Assembly: GCF_011605345.1 (NCBI RefSeq)
Contig: NZ_JAAOXM010000005.1
Span: 310,001 to 374,000 of the forward strand
Source: Burkholderia sp. D-99
GTDB lineage: Bacteria > Pseudomonadota > Gammaproteobacteria > Burkholderiales > Burkholderiaceae
Direction: 5' to 3'
Length of the DNA: 64,000 nt
Shown here: one piece after another, positions 26,609 through 36,010 of the stretch
Layout of the letters: every line of letters starts with the position of its first letter
How positions within the stretch are numbered: position 1 is the first letter of the stretch
Made by a program: the position numbers and the translations under genes
The notes under the pieces: model-generated
What the model saw: only the letters and a program-made list of their open reading frames with translations
Databases searched by the model: none
Told to the model about the DNA's origin: nothing

Positions 26609-27062
26609 TCGCTCCGGATGAATCGGCAGGTTGCGCATGCCGCTAGCAGCGGGGCGCATCGGCCAGCTCGTATGCGTCGCGCCGGAATTCTTTCGTGGCC
26701 TTCACGCTGGCCGCGAAAAAATGATGGTCCGCCGCTCGTCGCGTGGCCTTTGGCTTGGGCGTCACGATGGGGGCCGAAGGGGGGAACGGCAACGCGATCT
26801 GACAGCTTCGCGGGTAGTCCGCCGAGCCGCGCAGGAGGGGGCGACCGCCGCGCCTGGCGCGGGGGGCTTTCCGGGAGATCGAGATTTCTGCCGTTTTATC
26901 GTGTGATGCCGTATGACGGCGACGAGGCGAGACCCCGGTGCTGCGGGGGGCTACTGCAGGCAGTCATGCCGCCCTGGCGCGTAGGGTCGCCGGGCGTGTC
27001 GGGTCGGCTCGACCGACCCGGCGGTGGCTAGACAGGCGCGTTCGCGTGTTCTTGCCCGGCGC
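26609..27062. other. Gene-poor G-rich stretch
   Basis: No recognised gene. The plus strand has runs of G and short frames (about 90 codons) with Arg/Gly-rich translations and no domain. Probably non-coding debris at the edge of the islet. Confidence 0.3.
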
Positions 27063-27740
27063 TTACGCGTACGCGTCGATCAGTGCATCGAGATTGCGCT
27101 GCGCGCGCGGTGTAAGCGCCGCGAATTCCGCCGATTGAAACAGCGGGGCCTGCGCGCGCAGATGTTCGAGCGCCTGCCTGCGGCCCGTGCGGAACGCAGC
27201 CGACGGCGCATCGGGATCCTGCGCCCACTCGCGTGCGATTGCGCGGTCGTATTCGTGCAGCCGATCGGGCGCAGCCGCGAGGATCGCGAGATCGGCATCG
27301 AGAAAAATCCGCCCGGCGCGCTGGAGGTCGGGGGCGGACGCGAATGCATCGGGCAGCCGGTGCGACTTCGTCGCGAGCACGAGATCGTGTGCAACGGACA
27401 CGTGCGATGCGTGCGCACGCAACCAGGATGCGCTGCAGTGCGCGTTCGTGACCTGCACGAGCCATTGCGCGCTGAGTGCTTCGTTGTCCGCATAATCGGG
27501 CAGCGTCGTCGCGTACACGAAGTCGTGCGCCCATACCGTGAGCTCGATCACCGGCCACAGCGGTTCCGCGCGGAATGGTGCGAGATGCGCGAACAGCTCG
27601 GCCAGGTGCGCGAGCGTGTGGTAGTGGCGTTGCGGCTCGCCATACGCGCGCTCGACGAGCGGCCAGACGGTGGCCGTGCCGAAGCAGGCGTCGCAGGACG
27701 CGCGCAGCGTGCGGGCGAGGTCGGGGGCGGGGGCGTTCAT
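27063..27740 (-). CDS. Predicted HD-type metal-dependent phosphohydrolase (COG4339-like)
   Basis: A 225-residue helical protein. RHYHTLAHLAELFAHL provides the first histidines, WAHDFVYATTLPDYADNEALSA holds the HD pair, and FLDADLAILAA gives the C-terminal Asp; this is the pattern of the COG4339 HD-superfamily proteins. Substrate unknown; the family has been proposed to act on nucleotides. The ATG at 27740 is preferred over an in-frame codon at 27782. It stands alone, with the gene upstream 250 bases away. Confidence 0.75.
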   Translation of the reverse strand: MNAPAPDLARTLRASCDACFGTATVWPLVERAYGEPQRHYHTLAHLAELFAHLAPFRAEPLWPVIELTVWAHDFVYATTLPDYADNEALSAQWLVQVTNAHCSASWLRAHASHVSVAHDLVLATKSHRLPDAFASAPDLQRAGRIFLDADLAILAAAPDRLHEYDRAIAREWAQDPDAPSAAFRTGRRQALEHLRAQAPLFQSAEFAALTPRAQRNLDALIDAYA

Positions 27741-27992
27741 GTCGGCGATCGGCTCGGGCTGGCGATGCGCGCAGCATAGCAAACGCGGCGGCGTGTGCAG
27801 TGCTGGCGGCGTATCGATCCGGCAATAGCTGCGGACCGTGTCGTCAGCATATCGCGGCGTGGCGGGCGGGGCGGCCGCACCGCATTTCCGATCCGGCGGT
27901 TGCCGGACGGTAGCGGCCGATTCGTCATCGCAACGGGTTGCTCGCGCGCATCGCGATGGTGAAAATCGCGGCGATGTTTCCGCCTCGCGCGT

Positions 27993-28850
27993 CTATACGT
28001 TGACGACGCCGCGCCCGAGTTCGATCACGCGCCCACCGACACCGATCTTCCCGCTTGCACTGACCGACAATCGCAGCAGGCAAGGCCGGCCGACGGCTTC
28101 ACCTTGCTCGACCTGAAACGCGGCAGGCAGGTCGCGGTTCATCGCAAGCAGCCACCCGCCCAGATTCGCGCAGGCCGATCCCGTCCCCGGGTCTTCCGAT
28201 ACGCTGCCTTGCTTCACGAAGAAGTAGCGCGACACCACCGTGCCCGGACGCTCGGCATCGAACGCGAACACATACGCGGTCTTGCGGCCGAGGCTGCTGG
28301 TCGGCCAGATGTCGAGGCCCGCGCTGTCGGGCTGCGCGCGGCGCACGGCGTCGGGATCTTTGAGCGCGACGAGCAATTGATCGGCGCCGGTGTCGACCCA
28401 GATCGGCGATGCGAGCAGATCGTCTTCCGTCAGCCCCAGCAGCGCCGCCATACGGGTATCGGACAATTCGCATGCCGCCGTCTTCGGCATGCCGGCATGC
28501 GGCGCGGTAAACGTCCACACGTCGTCGTGCGCGTTGACGTCGACCACGCCGGCCTTGAATTCGAGTGCGAGAGCGTCGTCCGCACCCAGCAGGTCGCGCA
28601 CGACATGCGCTGTGCCGAGCGTCGGATGGCCTGCAAAGGCCATCTCGTAGCCCGGCGTGAAGATGCGAACCCGCGCATGCGCGCGCTCCGACGGCAGCAC
28701 GAAGGTCGTTTCGGACAGGTTGAACTGCACGGCGAGCGCCCGCATGGTCGCGTCGTCCATGCCGCGCGCATCCTCGAATACGCAAAGCGGGTTGCCGCCG
28801 AACGTCGATTCGGCGAATACATTGAGCAGGCGGAAGGCATAGGCGGTCAT
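27993..28850 (-). CDS. PhzF-family epimerase/isomerase
   Basis: A 285-residue protein with the two-fold diaminopimelate-epimerase-like fold of PhzF. The N-terminus LLNVFAESTFGGNPLCVFEDA is typical, catalytic Glu47 is in NLSETTFV, and the motifs PGYEMAFAGHPTLGTAHV and VSEDPGTGSACANLGGW match the family. No phenazine genes are nearby, so this is one of the many PhzF paralogues of unknown substrate. Confidence 0.88.
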   Translation of the reverse strand: MTAYAFRLLNVFAESTFGGNPLCVFEDARGMDDATMRALAVQFNLSETTFVLPSERAHARVRIFTPGYEMAFAGHPTLGTAHVVRDLLGADDALALEFKAGVVDVNAHDDVWTFTAPHAGMPKTAACELSDTRMAALLGLTEDDLLASPIWVDTGADQLLVALKDPDAVRRAQPDSAGLDIWPTSSLGRKTAYVFAFDAERPGTVVSRYFFVKQGSVSEDPGTGSACANLGGWLLAMNRDLPAAFQVEQGEAVGRPCLLRLSVSASGKIGVGGRVIELGRGVVNV

Positions 28851-28937
28851 TGGACGCTCGCGTGAGGATGGTGATTACCGTACCTGGGTGAAGTGCGCGC
28901 GGCTCGATGCGCCGGCAGCCGCGCAGGGTCGCATGGG

Positions 28938-29756
28938 TCAGCTCGGCTTGTCGAGCGGCGCAAGCATCGCCTGCATGTCGGGATGCTTGAGGAGTTTCCT
29001 GTACTCCGCCGGACTCATTGCGTCGATCAACACGCGCCCGCTCACGTCCGCCTTGATGTACTCGACGGCAAGCAGTGCAATGACCGGATTGGTCGTCAAG
29101 GTAGCGTGATCAAGCGAGTGATCGCCGAATTCAGCCACCACTGCCTCGGTGTTGTCCGCCACGACGACGGCGAGCCGGCGGCCGGACAGCCTCAGCCTCG
29201 CGCTCGCTCCGCATTTGGCCATGTCGTAGTGGCGCGGCCCGTTGAGCGTGCGATTGCCGTAAATCGCCACGTGCGTGTCGACGCCCCGTGCCGCGGCGGC
29301 CTCGAGCAGCGGCCCCAGGTCGTCGATCTCTTCGTCCCAGACACCCGCGAAAATCTGTGTTTTCGCATTGACGATGACGCGCGCGAACGCGCTGGCGATC
29401 GCTTCCCGCCCGCTCAACGACCAGACGAGCCCAGGCTCCTGTTGAACCGGCAGCCGGTCGAGCGCGTCTGCGGCCAGTTCAAGATCCGCATTGAAGCGCG
29501 TGCGCAAATCCTCGAGCAACGACCGGTGGGGCACGGCCGCATAGCGGACGGGTTCGGACCGGTTGACGAGCACCGCACCGCGCGTTTCCAGGCGACCCAG
29601 GGTTTCATAGATCTTCGATGGCGGCATGCCGGCGCGCCGGCCGACTTCCGCGCCCGTCAGCGCAGCCTGCCCGACGAGAGCCGCGTAGGCCTGCGCCTCG
29701 TACTGGGTGAATCCAAGCCGGATCAACGACGTGATCAGCTCCGTGTTTTCGCTCAT
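28938..29756 (-). CDS. TrmB-family transcriptional regulator
   Basis: A 272-residue regulator with an N-terminal winged helix (TSLIRLGFTQYEAQAYAALVG, AEVGRRAGMPPSKIYETLGRLE) and a C-terminal part resembling the TrmB sugar-binding/PLD-like domain (FAGVWDEEIDDLGPLLEAAAARG). The ATG at 29756 is supported by the domain start. It is divergent from the RidA/MFS operon, and two near-perfect palindromes in the shared 133-base gap are the likely operators. TrmB proteins are most common in archaea and less frequent in proteobacteria. Confidence 0.82.
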   Translation of the reverse strand: MSENTELITSLIRLGFTQYEAQAYAALVGQAALTGAEVGRRAGMPPSKIYETLGRLETRGAVLVNRSEPVRYAAVPHRSLLEDLRTRFNADLELAADALDRLPVQQEPGLVWSLSGREAIASAFARVIVNAKTQIFAGVWDEEIDDLGPLLEAAAARGVDTHVAIYGNRTLNGPRHYDMAKCGASARLRLSGRRLAVVVADNTEAVVAEFGDHSLDHATLTTNPVIALLAVEYIKADVSGRVLIDAMSPAEYRKLLKHPDMQAMLAPLDKPS

Positions 29757-29798
29757 GTGTTTCGGCTCCTGCGCCCACGACGACCTGCCTGGGGCTTC

Positions 29799-29852
29799 TT
29801 GATTAACTACCGGAGTAGTATACAATCGCTCGAACTTACTACCCAAGTAGTA
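29799..29852. promoter_or_regulatory. Twin operators and promoter of the RidA/MFS operon
   Basis: Two copies of one palindrome: AACTAC-CGGA-GTAGTA (29805-29820) and TACTAC-CCAA-GTAGTA (29837-29852), consensus wACTAC-N4-GTAGTA, centres 32 bases apart (about three helical turns). A plus-strand promoter fits exactly: TTGATT (29799-29804), a 16-base spacer formed by the first palindrome, and TACAAT (29821-29826). The second palindrome covers the likely start site, a classical repression layout. Confidence 0.75.
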
Positions 29853-29889
29853 GGCGATGCTTCTCAACCTGACTGGAGAGATCTTCAAG

Positions 29890-30255
29890 ATGAGAAAACG
29901 GATCAGCACCGGCTCCCCGTGGGAGCCCAAGGTCGGCTACTCGCGCGCGGTGGTCGTCGACAACACCATCTACATTTCGGGGACGGCCGGCAAAGGCGCG
30001 GACGTGTACGCGCAGACACGCGATGCGCTGGCGACGATCGACCGTGTGCTCGCGGACAGCGGGTTCTCGTTGTCGGACGTCGTCCAGAGCCGCCTGGTGG
30101 TCGCGGACTTCGACAACTGGGAAGCCGCGGCACGCGCGCACGGGGAGATCTACGGCGATATCCGGCCGGCGTTTTCGCTGGTGCATGCGCTTCCGTTCGT
30201 CGATCCGGAGATCCTCGTCGAAGTCGAGGCGATCGCGGTCAGGACCACGGCATGA
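29890..30255 (+). CDS. RidA/YjgF-family protein
   Basis: A 121-residue protein of the YjgF/YER057c/UK114 family (GSPWEPKVGYSRAVVV near the start, YISGTAGKGADV, IRPAFSLVHALPF, VEVEAIAV at the end). The subfamily has RPA where archetypal RidA has PAR, so the imine-deaminase arginine may be displaced and the reaction may differ. The ATG at 29890 follows GGAGAGA; an in-frame upstream ATG at 29857 falls directly after the operator. Its last codon overlaps the MFS gene start. Confidence 0.82.
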   Translation: MRKRISTGSPWEPKVGYSRAVVVDNTIYISGTAGKGADVYAQTRDALATIDRVLADSGFSLSDVVQSRLVVADFDNWEAAARAHGEIYGDIRPAFSLVHALPFVDPEILVEVEAIAVRTTA

Positions 30256-31457
30256 CCGTTGCCGGCAACCGCGTGCCGCTGTCCCGCACCGCGACGGCGG
30301 TGCTTGCAGTGGCGGCGGGCGTGGCGATCGCCAACGGCTATGCGTTGCAGCCGTCGCTGTCGGCCATCGCGAGCGAGTTCGGCGTGGCGGCGTCGCGCAT
30401 GGCGGCGCTCGCCTCCGTGACGATGCTCGGTTATCTGGTCGGCCTTGCATGGCTGGTACCGCTGGTTGACCGCTTCAGTCCGCGCGTGCTCGTCTCGATG
30501 CAGATGGGCGCGCTCGCGTTGTTGCTGGCGTGCGCGTCGTTGTCGCCCGGGCCGCTCGCGCTCGACGCCGGCTTTTTTCTGGTGGGCGCGGCAACCACGG
30601 TGGCGGCGCAATGCAGCGCCGTCGCCGGCAAACATGCAGATCCGCAACGGCGCGGCGTGGCGATGGGGGCCGTGTCGGCGGGCATTTCCGCCGGGATCCT
30701 GCTGAGCCGTTTCGTGGGCGGCGTGTTGTCGCAATGGTGCGGCTGGCGCGGCGCATTGCTTGTGCTGGCCGGATGCGTTGCGCTGGCCGCCATCGGTGGG
30801 GCGGTGCTGTTGCCCGGCGGCCGGCCGGAGAGGGTGCCCGGCCGGGCGAACGCGATCGGTGCCATTCCACGGTTGCTGCGCGACAGTGCGCAGTTGAGGC
30901 GCCGTACCTGCGCCGGCATGCTCTGGTTCTTCGCGTTCAACCTGGTCTGGGTGGGGCTCGCGCTTCGCCTGGCCGAGCCGCCGTATGGCCTGGGTGCCGC
31001 CGCGATCGGTGCGTACAGTCTCGCGGGCGTGCTGGGCCTCGGCGTGACGCGCGTGGCCGGAAAACTCGCCGATCGATTCGGCGATCGCGCGGTCATCCGG
31101 GGCGGACTTTTCGTCTCGGCCGTGTCGACCTTGCTGCTCGGCGTTGCGCTCGGTCGTCCCGGATGGCTGGCTGTCGGGCTGGCCTTGTTCGATGCCGGCT
31201 GCTTTGCCGCACAGGTCGCGAACCAGACGCGTGTCGTCGCGATCCAGCCGGCGCGGGCCGGCGCATTGAGCGCCGCGTACCTGACGCTGTACTACGCGGC
31301 CGGCGCCGGCGGTGCCGTGGCGGCAGGGGTGCTCAACGCGCGGGTCGGGTGGGGCGCGATGATGATCGTGACGGCGGCGGCCATCGCGGCGGCCGGGTGG
31401 ATCGGGTCCGCGGCGGCGGGCGTCGCGGCGCGGAACGAGCCGACGTCCGCCGGTTGA
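30252..31457 (+). CDS. MFS transporter of the RidA operon
   Basis: A 401-residue, 12-helix MFS protein. The first half contains VAIANGYALQPSLSAIASEFGV and the motif VPLVDRFSPRVLV. The ATG overlaps the RidA stop codon (ATGA), so both are one translationally coupled unit controlled by the twin operators and TrmB. Together they may expel or import a compound whose breakdown gives a reactive intermediate, but that is inference. The substrate is unknown. Confidence 0.82.
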   Translation: MTVAGNRVPLSRTATAVLAVAAGVAIANGYALQPSLSAIASEFGVAASRMAALASVTMLGYLVGLAWLVPLVDRFSPRVLVSMQMGALALLLACASLSPGPLALDAGFFLVGAATTVAAQCSAVAGKHADPQRRGVAMGAVSAGISAGILLSRFVGGVLSQWCGWRGALLVLAGCVALAAIGGAVLLPGGRPERVPGRANAIGAIPRLLRDSAQLRRRTCAGMLWFFAFNLVWVGLALRLAEPPYGLGAAAIGAYSLAGVLGLGVTRVAGKLADRFGDRAVIRGGLFVSAVSTLLLGVALGRPGWLAVGLALFDAGCFAAQVANQTRVVAIQPARAGALSAAYLTLYYAAGAGGAVAAGVLNARVGWGAMMIVTAAAIAAAGWIGSAAAGVAARNEPTSAG

Positions 31458-31985
31458 GCGCGCGGACGTTCGTACGCGATCGCGCCGGACCTCCCTTTTT
31501 CGCGCATGATCGGGTGCTTCGTCGATCGGCGGCGAGCCGCTCCCGCCATTCACCTGCCTGCGACGCCGGCGGACAGGCCGGCGCCGGGTCAGGCAGTCGC
31601 GCACGGGCGCGCGTATCTCGAATCCGACGACAGGCGCGCCGGCTCGCACGGCGAACGGCTTCCATTCGATTCCGCGCGGCGACCGGACGGCTACGCTGTC
31701 CGCATACATGCATCCGTACTGCCCGCAGATCGCCGGCGTGAGGATGGCGTGCCCGTTGCGAATTCACGCGTGGCAATTGTGCGAGGCATAGTCGAATGCG
31801 GCGGCTGTCGGTCGATCGCAGGGGCGTGTCATTGCCGGATCGCGGGAAGCGAATCAAAATAGGCCCGTACCGCGGGGGGAAGCGCAACCGAGGAAAGATG
31901 TCGATGGCGAACGCCGGGACATCATCGGGTACGCGTCACCGGAAATCGAAAAGACCGGAGTTGAAGCATAAAAAAGGGAATTGCA
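31458..31985. other. Intergenic region before the M48 protease
   Basis: Open frames on both strands have no recognised domain and look fortuitous. The last 60 bases become AT-rich (GAAGCATAAAAAAGGGAATTG) and must carry the M48 translation start, but no clear promoter could be fixed. Confidence 0.35.
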
Positions 31986-32822
31986 ATGAACGTGAGAGAG
32001 CTTCGCAACAAAAAGGAAAATGTCTATCACTGGATCATGATGGTGATCGGAGTCATTCTGTGGGTGGCGATCGCGGAACTGGTGTGGGACTACTGGGGTC
32101 ATCCGAAATTTGGCGCGACGGTCCATCTGTACGTCGGATACGCCGTTGCGTTCGTGGCGTTCCGCTGGGTGGCCGGTGTGATGTATCGCGCGATCGCGTT
32201 CGGGAACATGGTGCTGCTTGGCCCGTCCCAGTTTCCCGAGATTTACGCGATGGTGGAGGCGGGAGCGAAGGAGATCGGGCTGGGCGAGACGCCGAAAACG
32301 TTTATCTACAATTCGAATGGATTGTTCAATGCGTTTGCCCGACGCATCCTGGGCGGTCGTTACGTCTTTCTGACATCGGCACTCGTGCAGGCAAACAATA
32401 ATGCGCAGGTGCGCTTCGTGATCGGCCATGAAATCGGACATCATGCTGCCGGACACCTGAACCCGTGGATGAATTTCATTAAACTGCCGGCGCACATCGT
32501 TCCATTTCTGGGTAAGGCCTATTCGCGCGCGAGAGAGTACACCTGCGACAGCATCGGCGCGTATCTGTCGAAAGATGCCCGCGCATCTCGAAGCGCATTG
32601 CAAATGCTTGGATGTGGCTGTCAGCGGCTGAACGACTCCATGAACGCCGATGCGTTCGCCGCGCAAGAGGGCAGCGTGCCCGAGATTTCCGGGTTTATCG
32701 TCGAGATTTGCAGAACGCATCCGCGCCTGACGCGACGTGTCTCCGCAATCAATACGTGGTCGAAATATGCGGGCGACGGCGAACCGACCTTCGACATGAA
32801 GTTGCCGGCCGGGCAACGGTAG
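31986..32822 (+). CDS. M48-family zinc metalloprotease
   Basis: A 278-residue membrane-anchored protease. Hydrophobic helices span about residues 14-32 and 45-64. The zinc motif HEIGH lies at residues 148-152 (VIGHEIGHHAAGH) with the third ligand Glu184 in REYTCDSIG, the standard M48 arrangement. HtpX and other M48 proteins degrade damaged membrane proteins; the specific role here is unknown. It stands alone, and its codon use appears somewhat less GC-biased than the neighbours. Confidence 0.87.
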   Translation: MNVRELRNKKENVYHWIMMVIGVILWVAIAELVWDYWGHPKFGATVHLYVGYAVAFVAFRWVAGVMYRAIAFGNMVLLGPSQFPEIYAMVEAGAKEIGLGETPKTFIYNSNGLFNAFARRILGGRYVFLTSALVQANNNAQVRFVIGHEIGHHAAGHLNPWMNFIKLPAHIVPFLGKAYSRAREYTCDSIGAYLSKDARASRSALQMLGCGCQRLNDSMNADAFAAQEGSVPEISGFIVEICRTHPRLTRRVSAINTWSKYAGDGEPTFDMKLPAGQR

Positions 32823-33115
32823 TCGCGCGGCTTGCGGCTGAAAGCGTGTTTGCCGGCCCGTCGGGCGATCCTGATGCCGTGTCGATCCCGATGGAGCGGG
32901 GCAAGGCCCACGTATCGTCCATGACGCCGGCGGCCTTCGCCGCCGTCACAGTGCCCTTCACGTGGGCCAACAAGCTATCGGGCAAGCGATCGACGACCGG
33001 CGTCGCGATGACGTGCTGGCCGCCTTGCAGGCCAGTACGTTGATCGCGCCGTGGCCGGCAGGCGGGCGCATGCCGACACCGGACCGTCCGCTCGCCGCGT
33101 TGCGCGCGAGCCGGT
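32823..33115. other. Intergenic region, nothing recognised
   Basis: Between two convergent genes (M48 and AraC). No terminator hairpin with a T-run and no credible gene seen. Confidence 0.3.
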
Positions 33116-34123
33116 TTATTTCGACCAGCGCCTCATCGCCCGGCTGAACGCGGAGGTATTCTTGTACCCCAGTCTCGCGGCTATCTCCTTCACCGTGTAT
33201 TCCCTTTCCGATAGATATCGCGACGTCAGGTCCTGGCGGACAATATCGTACAAAGCACTAAACGACGTGCCCATTTCCTGAAGCTTTCGCTGCAGGCTCC
33301 GCATCGAAATGCCGAGTTTTTGAGATAGTTCCGCGACATCCTGGCACGTGGGGTCCTCATACATCAGGCCGAGCAGCCGCCCGATGAGGTCGGAGGGAAC
33401 CCAGTGCGCCAGTTCAAATTCACGTTTGGCGCACGCCTTCCTTGCCGTTTCGAATTCGAGTGGATGTGCGAGCGGAAGCGCGATTTCCAGCGTCGATGCA
33501 CTCAATTCGAGGTAGTTCTCGTCGGCGTCGAACTCGATCGGGCAGTCGAAATATTCCGAGTAAGACTCTGCGTGTGGCGGCTCGGGATAGACAAACCCTA
33601 TTTTCGAGAAATCGGGATTGCATCCGATCAGGTCGCGTATCTGTCGGCGTACCGCCGTAAATACCATGTCGGTATTGACGACGAGCAGATCGGTGCGATA
33701 GGTATAGCCGCCCACCGTGATTCTCGCGGTCTCGCCCGCCGTGGTCACCCGTATTCTGAAATAGCTGATACCGAGCAGCGGGTGCTCGAAGCCCAGGCGC
33801 AGCGCGGCGCCCAACGTTGGGCTCACCAGCATCGCGTGGCCACGCAGGCCGTACGACGTCACCGGGATCGCATGGCCGATATGCAGTCCGATCGCGCTGT
33901 TGCCGGTCGCCTCGAGCGCATTCGCGAACAGAACCATTTCCTGGGCATGCGTCACCATTGCGCCGGGTCGTTCGATGTCTGATGGAGAAATGCCGGTGCC
34001 TTTCAGCACGACGTCGACCGGAACGCCCATGCGCTTCATCAAGTCGAGCGTGATGAAGATGGTGTGCAGTGGCGCTGGACATTGTGCAGCAGTGCGGCGA
34101 ACCGCGTCGGCTACCGGCTTCAT
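33116..34123 (-). CDS. AraC-family regulator, OruR/arabinose-binding-domain type
   Basis: A 335-residue regulator. The long N-terminal domain (TLDLMKRMGVPVDVVLKGTGIS, SAIGLHIGHAIPVTSYG) matches the OruR/ArgR-like arabinose-binding domain. The C-terminal helix-turn-helix pair is DVAELSQKLGISMRSLQRKLQEMG and VKEIAARLGYKNTSAFSRAMRRW. It lies 15 bases downstream of the GNAT gene, in one operon divergent from a polyamine-type ABC transporter. OruR of Pseudomonas controls ornithine use, so a role in sensing a related amine is plausible. Confidence 0.85.
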   Translation of the reverse strand: MKPVADAVRRTAAQCPAPLHTIFITLDLMKRMGVPVDVVLKGTGISPSDIERPGAMVTHAQEMVLFANALEATGNSAIGLHIGHAIPVTSYGLRGHAMLVSPTLGAALRLGFEHPLLGISYFRIRVTTAGETARITVGGYTYRTDLLVVNTDMVFTAVRRQIRDLIGCNPDFSKIGFVYPEPPHAESYSEYFDCPIEFDADENYLELSASTLEIALPLAHPLEFETARKACAKREFELAHWVPSDLIGRLLGLMYEDPTCQDVAELSQKLGISMRSLQRKLQEMGTSFSALYDIVRQDLTSRYLSEREYTVKEIAARLGYKNTSAFSRAMRRWSK

Positions 34124-34138
34124 TCGATCCCTTGGATT

Positions 34139-34591
34139 CTAGTTCCCCAACAACTTTGTAAACACGACCTGACACCCGTACTCGTCCAGATCGCCACGCT
34201 TCCAGCCCAGACGCTGGTAAAAGCCATCGGCGCGCGAGCCGGGATCGGTCACAAGCGTGACCTGATCCACGCCCTTGTCCTTCAACCACGTCAGCGCACG
34301 GGCGAGCAGCTCGCGGCCGATGCCCGCGCCATGGAATCGCGGTGACACGAACAAGGCGGAGATGAAAGGCTTTTCAGTGATGACCGGCAGGCAGATCCCG
34401 ACTGCCTCGTCACCATGCTCACAGATCCAGCCGCCTCCCTGCCTGATCTTCTCGATCAGGAGGTCGCGGTTCAGAAGATGGACTTGGTGGGGGTGAATTC
34501 TATTCTCGCGCACGGAGAATCGCACATCATAAAAGGCGCCGACATCTCGCTCGGTCATCGGGCGGTATTTCAGCTTCTCAGCAATGGTCAT
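34139..34591 (-). CDS. GNAT-family N-acetyltransferase
   Basis: A 150-residue GNAT enzyme; motif A (ALFVSPRFHGAGIGRELLARALTWL) holds the acetyl-CoA-binding RxxGxG-like loop, and RADGFYQRLGWKRG ends the fold. The ATG at 34591 follows a GAGAGG ribosome site; longer frames upstream lack domain similarity. It is first in an operon with the OruR-like AraC gene. Because the divergent genes encode a polyamine-type importer, an amine substrate can be proposed but not shown. Confidence 0.85.
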   Translation of the reverse strand: MTIAEKLKYRPMTERDVGAFYDVRFSVRENRIHPHQVHLLNRDLLIEKIRQGGGWICEHGDEAVGICLPVITEKPFISALFVSPRFHGAGIGRELLARALTWLKDKGVDQVTLVTDPGSRADGFYQRLGWKRGDLDEYGCQVVFTKLLGN

Positions 34592-35110
34592 GTTTTTATT
34601 GCCTCTCTTCTCGTTATGTGAAATTTGCGTGCCAAAAAACTGCGCAACTATCTCACGATTTTTGCAAACCCTCCACGATTGAGGATTTTCGAGCCGGCCG
34701 AAGTCGTGTCGCTGGCGGTTCGCCCTGGTCGGTTGGCACAGTCGGAACCCTTGCTTTCCAGGCGTGCGATCCGGCATCGCGAGCCAGGTGGCTACATCGC
34801 GCGCCACGGATTACCGGCTCGGTGTCCGCGCATGGCCCGGTGCGCCGTATTCAGTCATTTCAGCCCGGTGATCGGCAGCCTTAAAATGCCGGGGCGGCGA
34901 TTTCGGCAAGGCGCGAGATCGGAAATTTCGATATATGCAATAATTCCTAAAAAAATGCAGTATCGCAAATTTATAATGATGATGGCGCACAGGGGTAACA
35001 CATTGGCGTAATCGGCACATGCGCCGACTATAAATGAGGCTGTCGATTTGGTACGCTTCTTGCCAATCGAACTGAATGATTTGAGGTCGTTGGCAGTGCG
35101 CCAAGTCTCC
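34592..35110. promoter_or_regulatory. Divergent regulatory region of GNAT/AraC and the ABC genes
   Basis: Bases 34905-35050 are AT-rich (AAATTTCGATATATGC, TTTATAATGATGATG) and should hold the ABC promoter. A stem CGGC-ACATGC-GCCG occurs near 35015-35028. No unique -35/-10 pair or operator could be fixed. Confidence 0.4.
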
Positions 35111-36010
35111 ATGCTCAATCTACTGAAGTCGTGGCGGCCGATGGCCAACCCGACGGCGCTCGTCATGCTGGTGGGCGTCGTCCTTCCCGTGATCGTCCTG
35201 GCGGTTGTGTCGCTCAGTGCGCCGCGCGACTTCGGCGGCGTGTCGTGGGGCGACTTCACTGTCCGGGCATACGAGCGGATTGTCTTCGATCGGGACTGGG
35301 ATGGGGCGCGCGTCCTTCAGTGGGGCTATCTCGCCATTTTCGCCCGGTCGATGATCATGGCCGTCCTGACCACCGCGGGTTGTCTCCTGATTGGATTCCC
35401 GACAGCGCTGTTCATTGCGACGCGCTCCCCGAAGTGGAAGGCCATGTTGCTGATCCTGATCACGATCCCGTTCTGGACCTGCGTCGTCGTCCAGATGTAC
35501 GGGTTGATCATCGTCATTGCGGACGATGGCCTTCTGAACCGGTTGTTGTCCGGCGCCGGCCTGATGCATGGCCCGCTCGGATTGCTCTATACCGATCTCG
35601 CGACGCTGATCGGCCTGGTCTATGCCTTCACGCCGTTCATGGTCGTGCCGATCTTCGCCGCGCTCGACGATTTCGACTGGCGGCTGGTCGAGGCGGCCTA
35701 CGACCTCGGGGCTGACAAGTCGGCGGCACTGGCCCATGTCGTCGTGCCGTGCTGCCGTCCGGGCATCATGGCCGGAACAGGGCTCGTCTTCGTTCCGGCA
35801 CTGGGTTCCTATACGATCCCGGGTCTGCTCGGCGGCAACCATGCTTTCATGATCGGCAACCTGATCGACTTCCAGTTTGCCGGGGGACGGGATTGGCCGT
35901 TGGGCGCCGCCATGTCGTTCGCCTTGCTCGCCATGGTGCTTCTGGCGATGCTCGCGTCTCGCCTGGGTTCGTTGTTCCGACGGCAGGAGCGTATGCATGA
36001 TTTCGCCTGA
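35111..36010 (+). CDS. PotB-like ABC transporter permease
   Basis: A 299-residue inner-membrane permease with about six helices. The cytoplasmic EAA loop reads EAAYDLGADKSAALAHVVVP (near residues 195-214), and SYTIPGLLGGNHAFMIGNLI follows as in spermidine/putrescine permeases of the PotB type. The ATG at 35111 was chosen; a GTG at 35096 and a TTG at 35048 in frame are alternatives. It overlaps the next permease gene by 14 bases. No ATPase gene accompanies it. Confidence 0.85.
   Translation: MLNLLKSWRPMANPTALVMLVGVVLPVIVLAVVSLSAPRDFGGVSWGDFTVRAYERIVFDRDWDGARVLQWGYLAIFARSMIMAVLTTAGCLLIGFPTALFIATRSPKWKAMLLILITIPFWTCVVVQMYGLIIVIADDGLLNRLLSGAGLMHGPLGLLYTDLATLIGLVYAFTPFMVVPIFAALDDFDWRLVEAAYDLGADKSAALAHVVVPCCRPGIMAGTGLVFVPALGSYTIPGLLGGNHAFMIGNLIDFQFAGGRDWPLGAAMSFALLAMVLLAMLASRLGSLFRRQERMHDFA

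Noticed and set aside
31506..31862. A 118-codon plus-strand frame upstream of the M48 gene
   Set aside because: No domain, no ribosome site, and codon use without the GC3 pattern of real genes here.
35009..35030. Possible sigma54 promoter (TTGGCGTAATCGGCAC) before the ABC genes
   Set aside because: The GG and GC elements are only eight bases apart rather than the required ten.
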